The translations under genes and the position numbers were made by a program. The notes under the pieces are model-generated. The model saw nothing but the letters and a program-made list of their open reading frames with translations. It ran no database searches and was not told the origin of the DNA. From a bacterium (GTDB lineage: Bacteria > Planctomycetota > UBA1135 > UBA2386), in the NCBI GenBank assembly GCA_024743115.1, contig JANSXC010000006.1, positions 217,553 through 281,552 on the forward strand: a stretch of 64,000 nt of DNA, in the 5' to 3' direction. Shown in pieces: positions 47,844-56,657 of the stretch (the first letter of the stretch is position 1; every line of letters begins with the position of its first letter).

Positions 47844-49757
47844 TCAGAGGATGTAGAGGCCGGTCGCCGTGCCGATGTGGGGACTTCCCTGAGTCGGTAG
47901 TGCGAGTGCCTGAAATCCCAACTGGGTTCCGCTCAACGCCGGATCGGCGGGCACGTCGAACTGGTGCGTTGCGCGCTCTGCGCCCGTTGGGCTGAAGAGC
48001 AGCACCGTGGCGAGTGCGTTCGTGAGCCAGAAGTCGCCCAACCCCAAGACCGGTGTCGGGCTGGTGTCGAGCACACCTCCGGCGAGCACCGCGGCGCCGC
48101 CGCCCGCGAGCGCGATCGAGAAGTGCGCCGTCGTGCCGTCGGGTTGCACACGGCGAAACTCCGGGAACTGCGCGTAGGTCATCGTCCCGGGAACGGGCGA
48201 GTAGGCGAGGAGGGCGCCGCTCGTCGCGATGCGCCCGCTCTCCGAGTTGGCGCGTCCGAACAGGTAGGGCGACGGCAGCGGGATCGTGGACCAGACGGCT
48301 TCTTGAGCACCAAAGCCGTGTGCCTGGCCGCCTTCGATCACGAACATGGATGTGCGCCAGAGCTGCACGATCGGCGGCGTGGACGATGCTCGCGGGCGGG
48401 TTCGCCAGCTGTCCGTGCGAGGGTCGAAGGCGTGCAGGTGCGTTGCGTCCCAGGCGGCGGCGACGGCGCTCTGATCATTGCCGAGGAGCGCGATACCGTT
48501 GCCGGGCAGCGGCACGAAATTGCCCGAGCGGGCCGAGAAGGCGTAGGCACCCGAGGTTGCCGGCAGCAGGACCGCCGTCGCCGTGAGCTCTGGCAGGCCC
48601 GGCAGCGTATCCAAGGGCGCAGGATGCCAGGTGTCACGGAGGCCCGAGTAGCACCACGGGCGGCCCGTTCCCGATTCGACGGCCACGCCGATCACGGCGG
48701 CGGCACTCTCCGCGGAAGCGGCGATCGGGATCGTGCTGCTTCGCCCCAGCGCCGCGCTGTAGCCGGTCGCCTGCGAGCCGTCGACGATGACTGCGGTTCC
48801 CGCGCCGGCTCGGATCATCGCCGTCGCGTAGCCGAGGGCTGGCGTGAACGTTGCGCGCGGTGCGGAGAAAGCGATCAGGCCGACCGTGGAGTCGACGATG
48901 CCGAACAGGTCGCGAGTGACCACTACCCCTGTCGCGCCGACCGGAAAGCTCGCGAACGTTCCACGCAGGCTGCTGTAGCCGAGCAGTTCGGTGGCATTCC
49001 AGAGCAGCATCCAGTCGTCGCTCCGGGTCGTGGCGTGGCCGGGCGGGAGGGTGTGTGTCACCCAGGTGCGGTGGTTCGCCGAGAATCCGTGAACGAACTG
49101 CGGTCCGATTGCGATGCCGGCGCTGCCGTCGCAGCTGAGCGTGATCGGCGGATTGGTGACGGTCGTATCCGTCCAGGTGCCAGTGTATGCATCGAGTCCG
49201 CTAATCAGCGTGCCGTCGACGAGCAGCGCCACGTGGCGTTGTACGGAGAAACCCGTACTGGAATTCACCGAGCGTGTTACCCATCTCCCGGTAAAGCAAC
49301 TGAACGCATGTAGTGACGTGCCGTCCATTACGAGGAGCAGCGAGTCGTTGTTCTGCGTCGTCGGATTCACGAGTTGGGCACCGGGTCCGACTGCGATCGC
49401 GGCGAATGCGCCCGTGTAGCTCGAGAACGCCGTCCAAGTGCCCGTCTCCTGGATGAGGAGGCAGTCGTTCATCATCCGAACCGGCGCCGTGGCGCTGATG
49501 TTGTGCGTCAGCCAGCGGCGATGAGGGGCGGCGTAGACGTGAAGAGTCGATGGTTCGCGATACGTCACGAGCTTGCCGCGGCCATCGACCCTTACGGGAT
49601 CTACCCCACCTGCCACGGTGAGCACCGACCAAGGTGATGGTTGTTGCGCAGGGCTCGCCGACGCGAGTCCCAGCGCGACTACCAGCACGAGTATCACCGC
49701 GACCACAACGGATGCGGTGGACCGGCTCCCGGGTGTACTGCAGAACTGCGCGGACAT
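47844..49757 (-). CDS. Secreted beta-rich protein with C-terminal tail domain
   Basis: 637 residues, family not recognised. Signal peptide (VVVAVILVLVVALGLASASP). The body is a repeating beta pattern of about 45-60 residues with phrases like GYSSLRGTFASFPV, AFSSYTGAFAAI, AYTGTWTDTTV and HAFDPRTDSWRTR, so a beta-propeller or solenoid is likely. The C-terminal ~90 residues (LGDFWLTNALATVLLFSPTG, then GTQLGFQALALPTQGSP) match the tail of three other secreted proteins in this window. No catalytic motif. Divergent from the HDOD gene. Confidence 0.7.
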   Translation of the reverse strand: MSAQFCSTPGSRSTASVVVAVILVLVVALGLASASPAQQPSPWSVLTVAGGVDPVRVDGRGKLVTYREPSTLHVYAAPHRRWLTHNISATAPVRMMNDCLLIQETGTWTAFSSYTGAFAAIAVGPGAQLVNPTTQNNDSLLLVMDGTSLHAFSCFTGRWVTRSVNSSTGFSVQRHVALLVDGTLISGLDAYTGTWTDTTVTNPPITLSCDGSAGIAIGPQFVHGFSANHRTWVTHTLPPGHATTRSDDWMLLWNATELLGYSSLRGTFASFPVGATGVVVTRDLFGIVDSTVGLIAFSAPRATFTPALGYATAMIRAGAGTAVIVDGSQATGYSAALGRSSTIPIAASAESAAAVIGVAVESGTGRPWCYSGLRDTWHPAPLDTLPGLPELTATAVLLPATSGAYAFSARSGNFVPLPGNGIALLGNDQSAVAAAWDATHLHAFDPRTDSWRTRPRASSTPPIVQLWRTSMFVIEGGQAHGFGAQEAVWSTIPLPSPYLFGRANSESGRIATSGALLAYSPVPGTMTYAQFPEFRRVQPDGTTAHFSIALAGGGAAVLAGGVLDTSPTPVLGLGDFWLTNALATVLLFSPTGAERATHQFDVPADPALSGTQLGFQALALPTQGSPHIGTATGLYIL

Positions 49758-49889
49758 GACGACCGTTCATTGTTGCCGGTCGTCGCATTCACGCAAGTCG
49801 GTCAGCGATGCCTCGGGTCGATCAAGGCATTGTCAGGCCGCTGTCATCGCGTCTCATTTCCGTGCTCATTCCGACGCCGTTCGTGGTCG

Positions 49890-50750
49890 ATGAATCGGGC
49901 GATGAGTATCGCCACCGCCGACCTCTCTCAGATCTTTGCCCGGAAGATCGCCGAGAAGCAGCTACAGCTGCCAACGATGCCTGGCACGGCCGCGGAGGTC
50001 ATGAACCTCTGTCAGCAGGACGACACGGATGCCAAGAAGCTGTCGGAGGTCGTGCACAACGACCAGACGATCGCATCACAGGTGCTCCGGGTCGCGAACT
50101 CCGCGGCGTATGCCGGACAGGTTCCTGTTACGTCATTGCAACAGGCAGTCAGTCGGCTCGGCCTGCAACTCATCACCGAGATCGCGACCGCGGTCTCGGT
50201 GCGTGGCCGGATGTTCGGCAACCCGGCTTGCGCGGAGTTGCTCGAGGAACTCTGGAAGCACTCGGTGCTGACCGGATTCTTCACCAAGGAGATCGCGCGC
50301 ATGCGCCGGCGGAACGTCGACACGGCGTTCATGGGCGGACTGTTGCACGACATCGGCAAGGCCGTGTTGCTGGACAGCGTGGACCGAATCGTCGGTAAGC
50401 GCGCGTTGCGGATCCGCGTCGAAGATCTTCAGGGCGCCGTCCGAGAGCAGTACTGCTCGGCCGGCAAGATGCTCGCCGAAGAGTGGCAGCTGCCCGATCA
50501 GATTCGCGAGGCGATCGTTCATCATCAGAACTGGGGCGATGCGCCCAAGTATCAGGATCTCGCCATGACCGTCTGCCTGGCAGACGGGGTCGCGAACTAC
50601 CTCGTACCGAACTCGCACGGCGATCCGGTTGACCTCGAGACTCTGCAGCGACTCCCGGTGCTCGAGAAGCTGAACATGTATGCCGACCAGCTCGACGAGC
50701 TGGTCGCCATGCGCGAGCGAGCGGAACTCGTTACGGAGGGCCTGGCATGA
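49890..50750 (+). CDS. HDOD-domain signalling protein
   Basis: 286 residues. The HDOD core (about 15-230) shows LPTMPGTAAEVMNLCQQDDT, a region like SQVLRVANSAAYAGQ, SRLGLQLITEIATAV and a final GGLLHDIGKAVLL, with HHQNWG further on. HDOD proteins lack the full HD metal site and act as scaffolds in motility, type IV pilus or cell-cycle control. Start at 49890 or 49902; neither has a clear Shine-Dalgarno. Its stop overlaps the sthA start by 4 bases. Confidence 0.88.
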   Translation: MNRAMSIATADLSQIFARKIAEKQLQLPTMPGTAAEVMNLCQQDDTDAKKLSEVVHNDQTIASQVLRVANSAAYAGQVPVTSLQQAVSRLGLQLITEIATAVSVRGRMFGNPACAELLEELWKHSVLTGFFTKEIARMRRRNVDTAFMGGLLHDIGKAVLLDSVDRIVGKRALRIRVEDLQGAVREQYCSAGKMLAEEWQLPDQIREAIVHHQNWGDAPKYQDLAMTVCLADGVANYLVPNSHGDPVDLETLQRLPVLEKLNMYADQLDELVAMRERAELVTEGLA

Positions 50751-52201
50751 GTGTTTCGGGACCAGGAGGAGCCGAGGGCTGGGACGTCGTCGTCATCGGC
50801 AGCGGGCCGGCCGGACAGAAGGCTGCCGTGCAGGCTGCGAAGGCTGGCCGGCGGGTCTGCGTCGTCGAGCGAGATACGGGCGTGGGTGGTGCGTGTGTTC
50901 ATCGCGGCACGATTCCGAGCAAGACGCTGCGCGAGACGGCGGTATCGCTGTTGGGATTCCGGGCGCGGATGGGTCATCACATCGACATCGAGATCCCGCC
51001 TGAGCTGCAGTTGACGAGCCTGATGGATCGCATGGAGCGGGTCGTCACGGCTCACGTCGGTTACATGGCCGACCAGATGACGCGAAACGGCATCGAGCAA
51101 GTCCATGGACGGGCGAGCTTCCTCGATTCGCATACCGTCGCAGTGGAGAACGTCTACGGCGGAATGCGCTTGCTGCGTGGTGAGATCATCGTGATCGCCC
51201 CGGGCTCGCGTCCGCGGACGCCGGATGACGTGCCCGTTGACCACGAGCACGTCTATGACAGCGATTCGATCCTCAGCATGGCGTATCCGCCCAAGTCGTT
51301 GACGGTGTTGGGTGGCGGCGTGATCGCCGCGGAGTACGCCACGATCTTTGCCGCGCTCGGCGTCGAGGTCACGATGGTCGATCGGGCGGCCCGACCGCTG
51401 TCATTCCTCGATGGCGAGATCCTCGACGTCTTCGTGGCCGCGTTCGAGGCGCAGGAGGGTTGTACGTTCGTTGGCGGTGCGAAGGTCGAGAACGTGGCTT
51501 GGGATGGAGTGGGCAGCGTCGTTACGACGCTCGACAACGGTTGGGAGCTCAAGAGCGAGAAGCTCTTGTTCGCACTCGGTCGCGTCGCCAACCTGGAAGG
51601 GCTGTGCATCGAAGCGGCCGGCCTGGAAACGACACCTCGGGGTCACATTCCCGTCGACGCCGATTGTCGGACCGCCGTGCCACACATCTTCGCGGCAGGA
51701 GATGTCATCGGTCCGCCGGCGCTCGCCTCGGCGGCCATGGAGCAGGGGCGCCGCGCGATGCGCGTCGCGCTCGACATGCCCGCCGGCCGTGGGGGAGACC
51801 TGATCCCTGCCGGCATCTACACGATTCCAGAGATCTCGAGTGTCGGGCTCGATGAGGCCGCCGCGACCGCAGAACACGGCGAGGTGTTCGTTGGGCGGTC
51901 GAAGTTCTCGGAGTTGGCGCGGGGCCAGATCGCGAACGTGACCGACGGCCTGCTCAAGCTCGTGGTCGAGGCTGATTCCCTCCGCGTTCTCGGTTGCCAG
52001 GTCATCGGCGAGGGCGCGACGGAGCTCATTCACGTCGCACAACTCGCGATCGCGAACGAGAACGACGTTCACATGTTCGTCGAGTCGATCTTCAACTTCC
52101 CGACGCTCGCCGAGGCCTATCGCGTCGCGGCTCTCGATGTGTTGGGGCAGGTGCAGGCCCGCGCGTTCGAAAGCGATACCCGGGCCGGGTCCGGAACGTG
52201 A
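50747..52201 (+). CDS. sthA: Soluble pyridine nucleotide transhydrogenase
   Basis: FAD enzyme that moves hydride between NADPH and NAD; 484 residues, near the E. coli length. FAD motif VVVIGSGPAGQ; the region of the lipoamide-dehydrogenase disulfide reads GGACVHRGTIPSKTLRE, where C50 is kept but the second Cys is Thr (T55), the usual mark of SthA. LGGGVIAAEYAT is the NAD motif, and HIFAAGDV the second FAD motif. Coupled to the HDOD gene by ATGA. Confidence 0.92.
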   Translation: MSVSGPGGAEGWDVVVIGSGPAGQKAAVQAAKAGRRVCVVERDTGVGGACVHRGTIPSKTLRETAVSLLGFRARMGHHIDIEIPPELQLTSLMDRMERVVTAHVGYMADQMTRNGIEQVHGRASFLDSHTVAVENVYGGMRLLRGEIIVIAPGSRPRTPDDVPVDHEHVYDSDSILSMAYPPKSLTVLGGGVIAAEYATIFAALGVEVTMVDRAARPLSFLDGEILDVFVAAFEAQEGCTFVGGAKVENVAWDGVGSVVTTLDNGWELKSEKLLFALGRVANLEGLCIEAAGLETTPRGHIPVDADCRTAVPHIFAAGDVIGPPALASAAMEQGRRAMRVALDMPAGRGGDLIPAGIYTIPEISSVGLDEAAATAEHGEVFVGRSKFSELARGQIANVTDGLLKLVVEADSLRVLGCQVIGEGATELIHVAQLAIANENDVHMFVESIFNFPTLAEAYRVAALDVLGQVQARAFESDTRAGSGT

Positions 52202-52232
52202 CCTAAGGCCGGCACGGCGGCATCATCCTGGC

Positions 52233-52907
52233 ATGTCCGCCAGAGTTGCCGTCGTCCTTTCCGGCTGTGGATTCCTCGATGGTTCGGAGGTCCACGAATC
52301 CGTCCTGACCCTGATGCACCTGCATCGGCACGGCGTCGAGACCGTGTGCGTTGCACCGGTCATGAAGCAGGCCGATGTCGTCCACCACGGCAAGGGTGAG
52401 CCCGAGCCCGGCGCCGAGCGCGATGTTTTCGCCGAGGCCGCACGAATCGCGCGCGGCAAGATCGCGGACCTGCAGTCCCTGAACGTTGCGGAACTCGATG
52501 CCGTGGTCTTCCCCGGCGGGTTTGGCGCGGCCAAGAATCTCAGCGACTTCGCGAGCAAGGGCGGGGCTGCCACCGTGCACGCGGATGTCGCGCGGGTGTT
52601 GCGCGAGGCACACGCGGCCAGGAAGCCGATCGGCGCGATCTGTATCGCGCCGGCGCTCGTGGCCCTGGCACTGGGTTCGACCGCGCACCCGCGGCTCACG
52701 ATCGGCAACGATGCCGGGACGGCCGGCGCTCTCGAGGCCGCCGGTGCGCGCCACGAGAACTGCGCCGTCACGGATTGCGTCGTCGATACCGACAACCGGA
52801 TCGTGACCACGCCGGCCTACATGTTCGACGCGCGGGTCGACGAGGTCGCGACCGGCATCGGCAAGTGTGTCGATGCACTGATGGGCATGGTCGGGGCGGG
52901 CGCATGA
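52233..52907 (+). CDS. elbB: ElbB-type glyoxalase (isoprenoid biosynthesis protein with amidotransferase-like domain)
   Basis: 224 residues, class I glutamine-amidotransferase-like fold of the DJ-1/PfpI group. VFPGGFGAAKNLSDFA and GAICIAPALVALAL with C137 are conserved; ElbB has glyoxalase III-like activity and is named after isoprenoid synthesis. It overlaps the SDR gene by 4 bases and follows sthA 31 bases downstream, so the four genes from HDOD may be one transcript. Confidence 0.88.
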   Translation: MSARVAVVLSGCGFLDGSEVHESVLTLMHLHRHGVETVCVAPVMKQADVVHHGKGEPEPGAERDVFAEAARIARGKIADLQSLNVAELDAVVFPGGFGAAKNLSDFASKGGAATVHADVARVLREAHAARKPIGAICIAPALVALALGSTAHPRLTIGNDAGTAGALEAAGARHENCAVTDCVVDTDNRIVTTPAYMFDARVDEVATGIGKCVDALMGMVGAGA

Positions 52908-53668
52908 CGGCTCGCAAGTGCCTGGTGACGGGCGGTGGCACGGGCATCGGCGTCGGCATCGCTCAGCGACTCGCGGCGGCCGGTCACCGGGTCGCCGTGC
53001 TCGGGCGACGCGCCGACAAGCTCGAGGAATCCGTGTGCGCGATCGCTGCGAACGGGCACGAGGCCATCGCCGTGCCCGGGGATGTGACCGACGAAGCCGG
53101 AATCCGGGCCGCGGTCGAGCGGGTGGCAGAAGCGCTCGGCGGGCTGGACGTACTCGTGAACAACGCGGGCGTCGGCGGTCCGAACGCCTGTGCGCTGCCC
53201 GGCCCTGAACGTTGGGACGCGATCGTCCGCACGAATCTCGATGGGGTGTTCTTCACCAGCCGCGCGGCGCTGGCGCACTTGCCGGACGGTGGTCGCATCG
53301 TGAACATCAGTTCGGTGCTCGGGCGCTTCGGCGTGCCGGGCTACACGGCCTATTGCGCGAGCAAGCACGGCGTGATCGGGCTGACGAAGGCACTCGCGCT
53401 CGAGCTCGCGCCGCGGCGCATCACGGTCAACGCGATCTGCCCCGGCTGGGTCGAGACGGAGATGGCGCGCGACGGGATGAACCTCATGGCCGACGGAATG
53501 GGGGTCAGCTACGAGGAGGCGCGTAACACCGCGCTCGGCGCCGTGCCACTCGGGCGGATCCTTGAGCCCGAGGAGATCGGGGAGCACGTGCTGTGGCTGT
53601 GTTCGGAAGGTGCGTCCGGCATGACCGGGCAGGCGCTGAGCCATTGCGGCGGCCAGGTCATGTGGTAG
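52904..53668 (+). CDS. Short-chain dehydrogenase/reductase (SDR)
   Basis: 254 residues, classical SDR. TGGGTGIG cofactor motif, NNAG, S136/S137 and Y150-x3-K154 (YCASK) catalytic residues, then PGWVETEM. The C-terminus (EGASGMTGQALSHCGGQVMW) is like 3-oxoacyl-ACP reductase and 3-hydroxybutyrate dehydrogenase relatives. Substrate unknown. Linked to the ElbB gene by ATGA. Confidence 0.9.
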   Translation: MTARKCLVTGGGTGIGVGIAQRLAAAGHRVAVLGRRADKLEESVCAIAANGHEAIAVPGDVTDEAGIRAAVERVAEALGGLDVLVNNAGVGGPNACALPGPERWDAIVRTNLDGVFFTSRAALAHLPDGGRIVNISSVLGRFGVPGYTAYCASKHGVIGLTKALALELAPRRITVNAICPGWVETEMARDGMNLMADGMGVSYEEARNTALGAVPLGRILEPEEIGEHVLWLCSEGASGMTGQALSHCGGQVMW

Positions 53669-53856
53669 CGCCGGGTCGGCAGAACGCGTGAGCTCCGGTG
53701 GCGGGGTGGGACCGTCGTCTCGATCGGAGATCCCGTTGCCCCGCCCTTGGTATCGCGGGTTTCGCGAGCTGCGAGTCGGCGGCTGTCGCCCTGAAGCAAT
53801 CTCGATGCGGTTGGCCGAGCTAGCCTGGAATGCCGGAGTTCCGGCATATCCCAGCC

Positions 53857-54861
53857 ATGACCATTCGTCTTGCCGTCGCCGCGCTCCTCGTCCTGCTTGC
53901 AGGGTGTGCCGCGAGTCCCGAGGCTCGCTGGCATCAGATCCAGGCCCAGCGCCTCGAGAAGCTGCACGGTGATCGTGACTTCGACGACGCGATGACCGAC
54001 CTGCGCGCCCGCTTCGGTGCGGATTCTTCGGCGCCCGTCGTCGAGGAGCCGGCAGTGCTGCCTCAGGACCCCGCGCGCGGCTCGCAGAAGATCGACCAGC
54101 GCGAGCCCGTGGGGCCCGATGGTGGTCCGCGGCGCTTCTACGGCGCGCGTGACGAGGTTCGGGTACGCGCTGCCGTCGGCCATGGCTCGGTCAAGGTGCG
54201 TGTGCCCGGCACGAACCTCACGGATCGTACGAGCGCGACGTTCGTGCGCCTCGGGTTCGACGGGCGCGCTGATGCGGCGATCGGCCCCGGCTTCGATGTC
54301 GAGGCGTATTCGTCCGACGACGACCTGTTCGCGGGTCGCCAGATGAACAACGGCGCGGCGCCTGCGCTGGCGTCAGCCCGGGCGGCGGGCTATCGGCTGT
54401 ATCCGCACCTGCGCGCCATCGTCGATCATGGCGGGGAACTCGCGTTCCCCGTGCGGCTCGGCGTCGCTGTCAACTACACGGACCTCGAGCACGATCTCGC
54501 GAGGGTCGATCGCGACTGGCTGACCGTGGGACCGCGCTTCGAGGCCGAACCGCGGCTCACCCTGCTCGGCGATGCGCGTCACGGCGGCCGGCTCGACCTG
54601 TTCGGTCGGTTCGGTGCCGAGCTCGGCTACGGCGCGTTCCGCGAGGACTACGTCGGTGGCGACGACCACGGCAGCATGTCGCAGTGGGGCTACAGCGCCG
54701 CGGTCGGCTTGCGCTGGGGAATGCCGAAGTTCACGCTCGATCTCGGCTACGAGTTCGCGGAGACGCGATTCGGCAACGCGTCCACGGACCTGTTCGTGAA
54801 TCCACGCGGAACGCGGCTCGCGCACCAGCGAGTCTGGCTCGGGGGCAGCGCGCGCTTCTGA
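53857..54861 (+). CDS. Lipoprotein with outer-membrane beta-barrel-like domain
   Basis: 334 residues, family not recognised. Lipobox LAGC after MTIRLAVAALLVLL. Residues 20-90 are helical and Pro-rich. The C-terminal ~240 residues alternate hydrophobic and polar residues (FPVRLGVAVNYTDLEHDLA, WGYSAAVGLRWGMPKFTLDL) and end in Phe (WLGGSARF), typical of an outer-membrane barrel. Start at MTIRLAV gives the lipoprotein signal. Convergent with the GT39-like gene. Confidence 0.7.
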   Translation: MTIRLAVAALLVLLAGCAASPEARWHQIQAQRLEKLHGDRDFDDAMTDLRARFGADSSAPVVEEPAVLPQDPARGSQKIDQREPVGPDGGPRRFYGARDEVRVRAAVGHGSVKVRVPGTNLTDRTSATFVRLGFDGRADAAIGPGFDVEAYSSDDDLFAGRQMNNGAAPALASARAAGYRLYPHLRAIVDHGGELAFPVRLGVAVNYTDLEHDLARVDRDWLTVGPRFEAEPRLTLLGDARHGGRLDLFGRFGAELGYGAFREDYVGGDDHGSMSQWGYSAAVGLRWGMPKFTLDLGYEFAETRFGNASTDLFVNPRGTRLAHQRVWLGGSARF

Positions 54862-54913
54862 TACGGGCCGGCCGCTCTCGCGGCCGAACCGGCCTGAGGC
54901 CACGCCGCGCGGT

Positions 54914-56563
54914 TCAGCGATAGAGCACGCGCAGTTCGCGGTGATCCGTGGCCGGCACATGGGCTGCGCTGCTGCCGTCGGGTAGCTGCAGTTCGACCTC
55001 GGTTGTCGCAGAGCGCAACCCTTCGAGCGCCAGCAGGCCGAGCGCGAGGCTCCACCAGAACCGGCTCGAACCTCGGCCGACCAACGTGACAACGCCGATC
55101 AGCGCCAGCGGCACGCAGAGTGCGCCCTGGCGCGCATAGCCGAAGAACACGAGCACCACGATCAGCTTGCTCGCGGCGAAGGCCAACCAGGGCCACAGCC
55201 AGCGTTCACGGCGCAGGCGCCAGAGGCCGGCCGCCGCGGTGATCAGGAACGCGATTCGGTAGATCGTCGGCCAGGTGCCTCCGGCAGTGGCGAGGTCGAC
55301 TTCGCGGCGGCTGCCTGACATGCCGAGCGGCAAGGCGTAGCCCCCGAGGCCGGCTGCAAGGCCTTCGGCGGCGTGCCAGCCCTTGGTGGCGACGCGGCCG
55401 ACTGCGGCGGCGGGGTCGGCGCGGAGTTCACTGAGGCCGCGAGCGTAGCCGTGCACGACACGGTCGAGGTGCGGTGGATAACTCAGCACGAGATTGCCCT
55501 GCTGCGGCAGGATGCGCAGCAGGCCCCGCGGATAGCGATCGGGACCGCCTGGCAGTTCGGGTCGCCGATCGAGCGCCTTCGCCGAGAAGCCGCCCGCAGC
55601 CTCGGGCGTGTTCGCCAGGAAGAAGTTCAGACCGCCGTAGAGGCACACGAACGAGTACGGCAGCGGCTCGGGCCAGGTGCCGTAGGCTTCTCGCAGGACG
55701 TCGAGGTCGCGCGCGTCGACGCGATCGCCGCCGCGTCGCTTGATCGTGTCCGTCACGAACTGGAACGTCGGGCCGCGCTGGAACGCGGGCAGCGAGTCGA
55801 GGCGGGTGAGGGCGTCCGCGGACCACGGCAGCAGGCCCGGGATGCGTTGCCCGGCGGCCGGCAGGCGCGGAGCGTTGGCGCTGTTGTAGGTCGCGATCTG
55901 GTCGAACGCCGCGACGTGCCACGGCACGAGTGGCAGCAGCGTGCCGATCGCGGCGGCGACCAGTGTGCGGCGCAGGTGAGGCGCGCGCTGGACGATCAGC
56001 ACGGCAGCGAGCAAGGCGAACGTCAGCGCATGCTCGGCGCGCAGCAGGCAGAGGGCGCCGTGTAGCAGACCCCAGCGCGCGGCGACTGGTCCCGTGGCGT
56101 GTTCGCTCGTGAGACGGCGCTGGTCGAAGAACGTCAGCAGCACGAGCGCGAGGTACGGGGCCTCGGAGTGCGGGCCGCTCGAAAGCGCGAGCAGCGGGCT
56201 CGCGGCTGCCGTGAGGATGCCGACTCCGAGCGCGGTCTCGGTTCGCAGTTCGGACCTGAGCAACAGCCAGGTCAATGGGGCCAATAGTGCGCCGAAGACC
56301 GCGAAGATCGTTCGCACGAGCGCGACGCCGTCGGGGCTGCCGTCCCAGATCGCGGTGATGAACCACAGCATCGCGGGCGGGCGCAGTGGCAGCTTGAAGA
56401 GTTCGTTGTCGAGGCCGGCGGCGCGGCTCTGCGCGAGCGTCTGCCAGACCGGGGCGTCGCCCTGGAACACGGCGGCGAACGCGTCGCCGCGGTCACCGGT
56501 CGCGACCCAGAACAGCAGTCGCAACAGCAGGCCGAAGCCGAAGAGCAGGAGCGCGATTCGCAC
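54914..56563 (-). CDS. GT39/PMT-like membrane glycosyltransferase
   Basis: 549 residues with about ten hydrophobic helices. DAPVWQTLAQ in the first loop after an Asp-containing GDRGDAF, then LPLRPPAMLWFI, are the marks of the ArnT/dolichyl-phosphate-mannosyltransferase-like family, which uses a polyprenyl-phosphate sugar. Substrate unknown. The start is a GTG at 56563. A hairpin for the opposite upstream gene lies just before it (56580-56612). Sure of the fold, less so of activity. Confidence 0.75.
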   Translation of the reverse strand: MRIALLLFGFGLLLRLLFWVATGDRGDAFAAVFQGDAPVWQTLAQSRAAGLDNELFKLPLRPPAMLWFITAIWDGSPDGVALVRTIFAVFGALLAPLTWLLLRSELRTETALGVGILTAAASPLLALSSGPHSEAPYLALVLLTFFDQRRLTSEHATGPVAARWGLLHGALCLLRAEHALTFALLAAVLIVQRAPHLRRTLVAAAIGTLLPLVPWHVAAFDQIATYNSANAPRLPAAGQRIPGLLPWSADALTRLDSLPAFQRGPTFQFVTDTIKRRGGDRVDARDLDVLREAYGTWPEPLPYSFVCLYGGLNFFLANTPEAAGGFSAKALDRRPELPGGPDRYPRGLLRILPQQGNLVLSYPPHLDRVVHGYARGLSELRADPAAAVGRVATKGWHAAEGLAAGLGGYALPLGMSGSRREVDLATAGGTWPTIYRIAFLITAAAGLWRLRRERWLWPWLAFAASKLIVVLVFFGYARQGALCVPLALIGVVTLVGRGSSRFWWSLALGLLALEGLRSATTEVELQLPDGSSAAHVPATDHRELRVLYR

Positions 56564-56579
56564 GCGAGGACCATACGCA

Positions 56580-56612
56580 AACGGGCGCCAGGACGAAGTC
56601 CCGGCGCCCGTT
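56580..56612 (-). terminator. Perfect 10-bp hairpin after the M36 protease gene
   Basis: AACGGGCGCC and its exact complement with a 13-base loop. On the minus strand it follows the M36 gene (stop at 56658) and has only three T after it. Probable terminator, with weak T-tract. Confidence 0.6.
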
Positions 56613-56657
56613 CGGCGGCGCGGCCCAGGTGGGCCGCGCTCTCTCGTCAGCTCGCTG

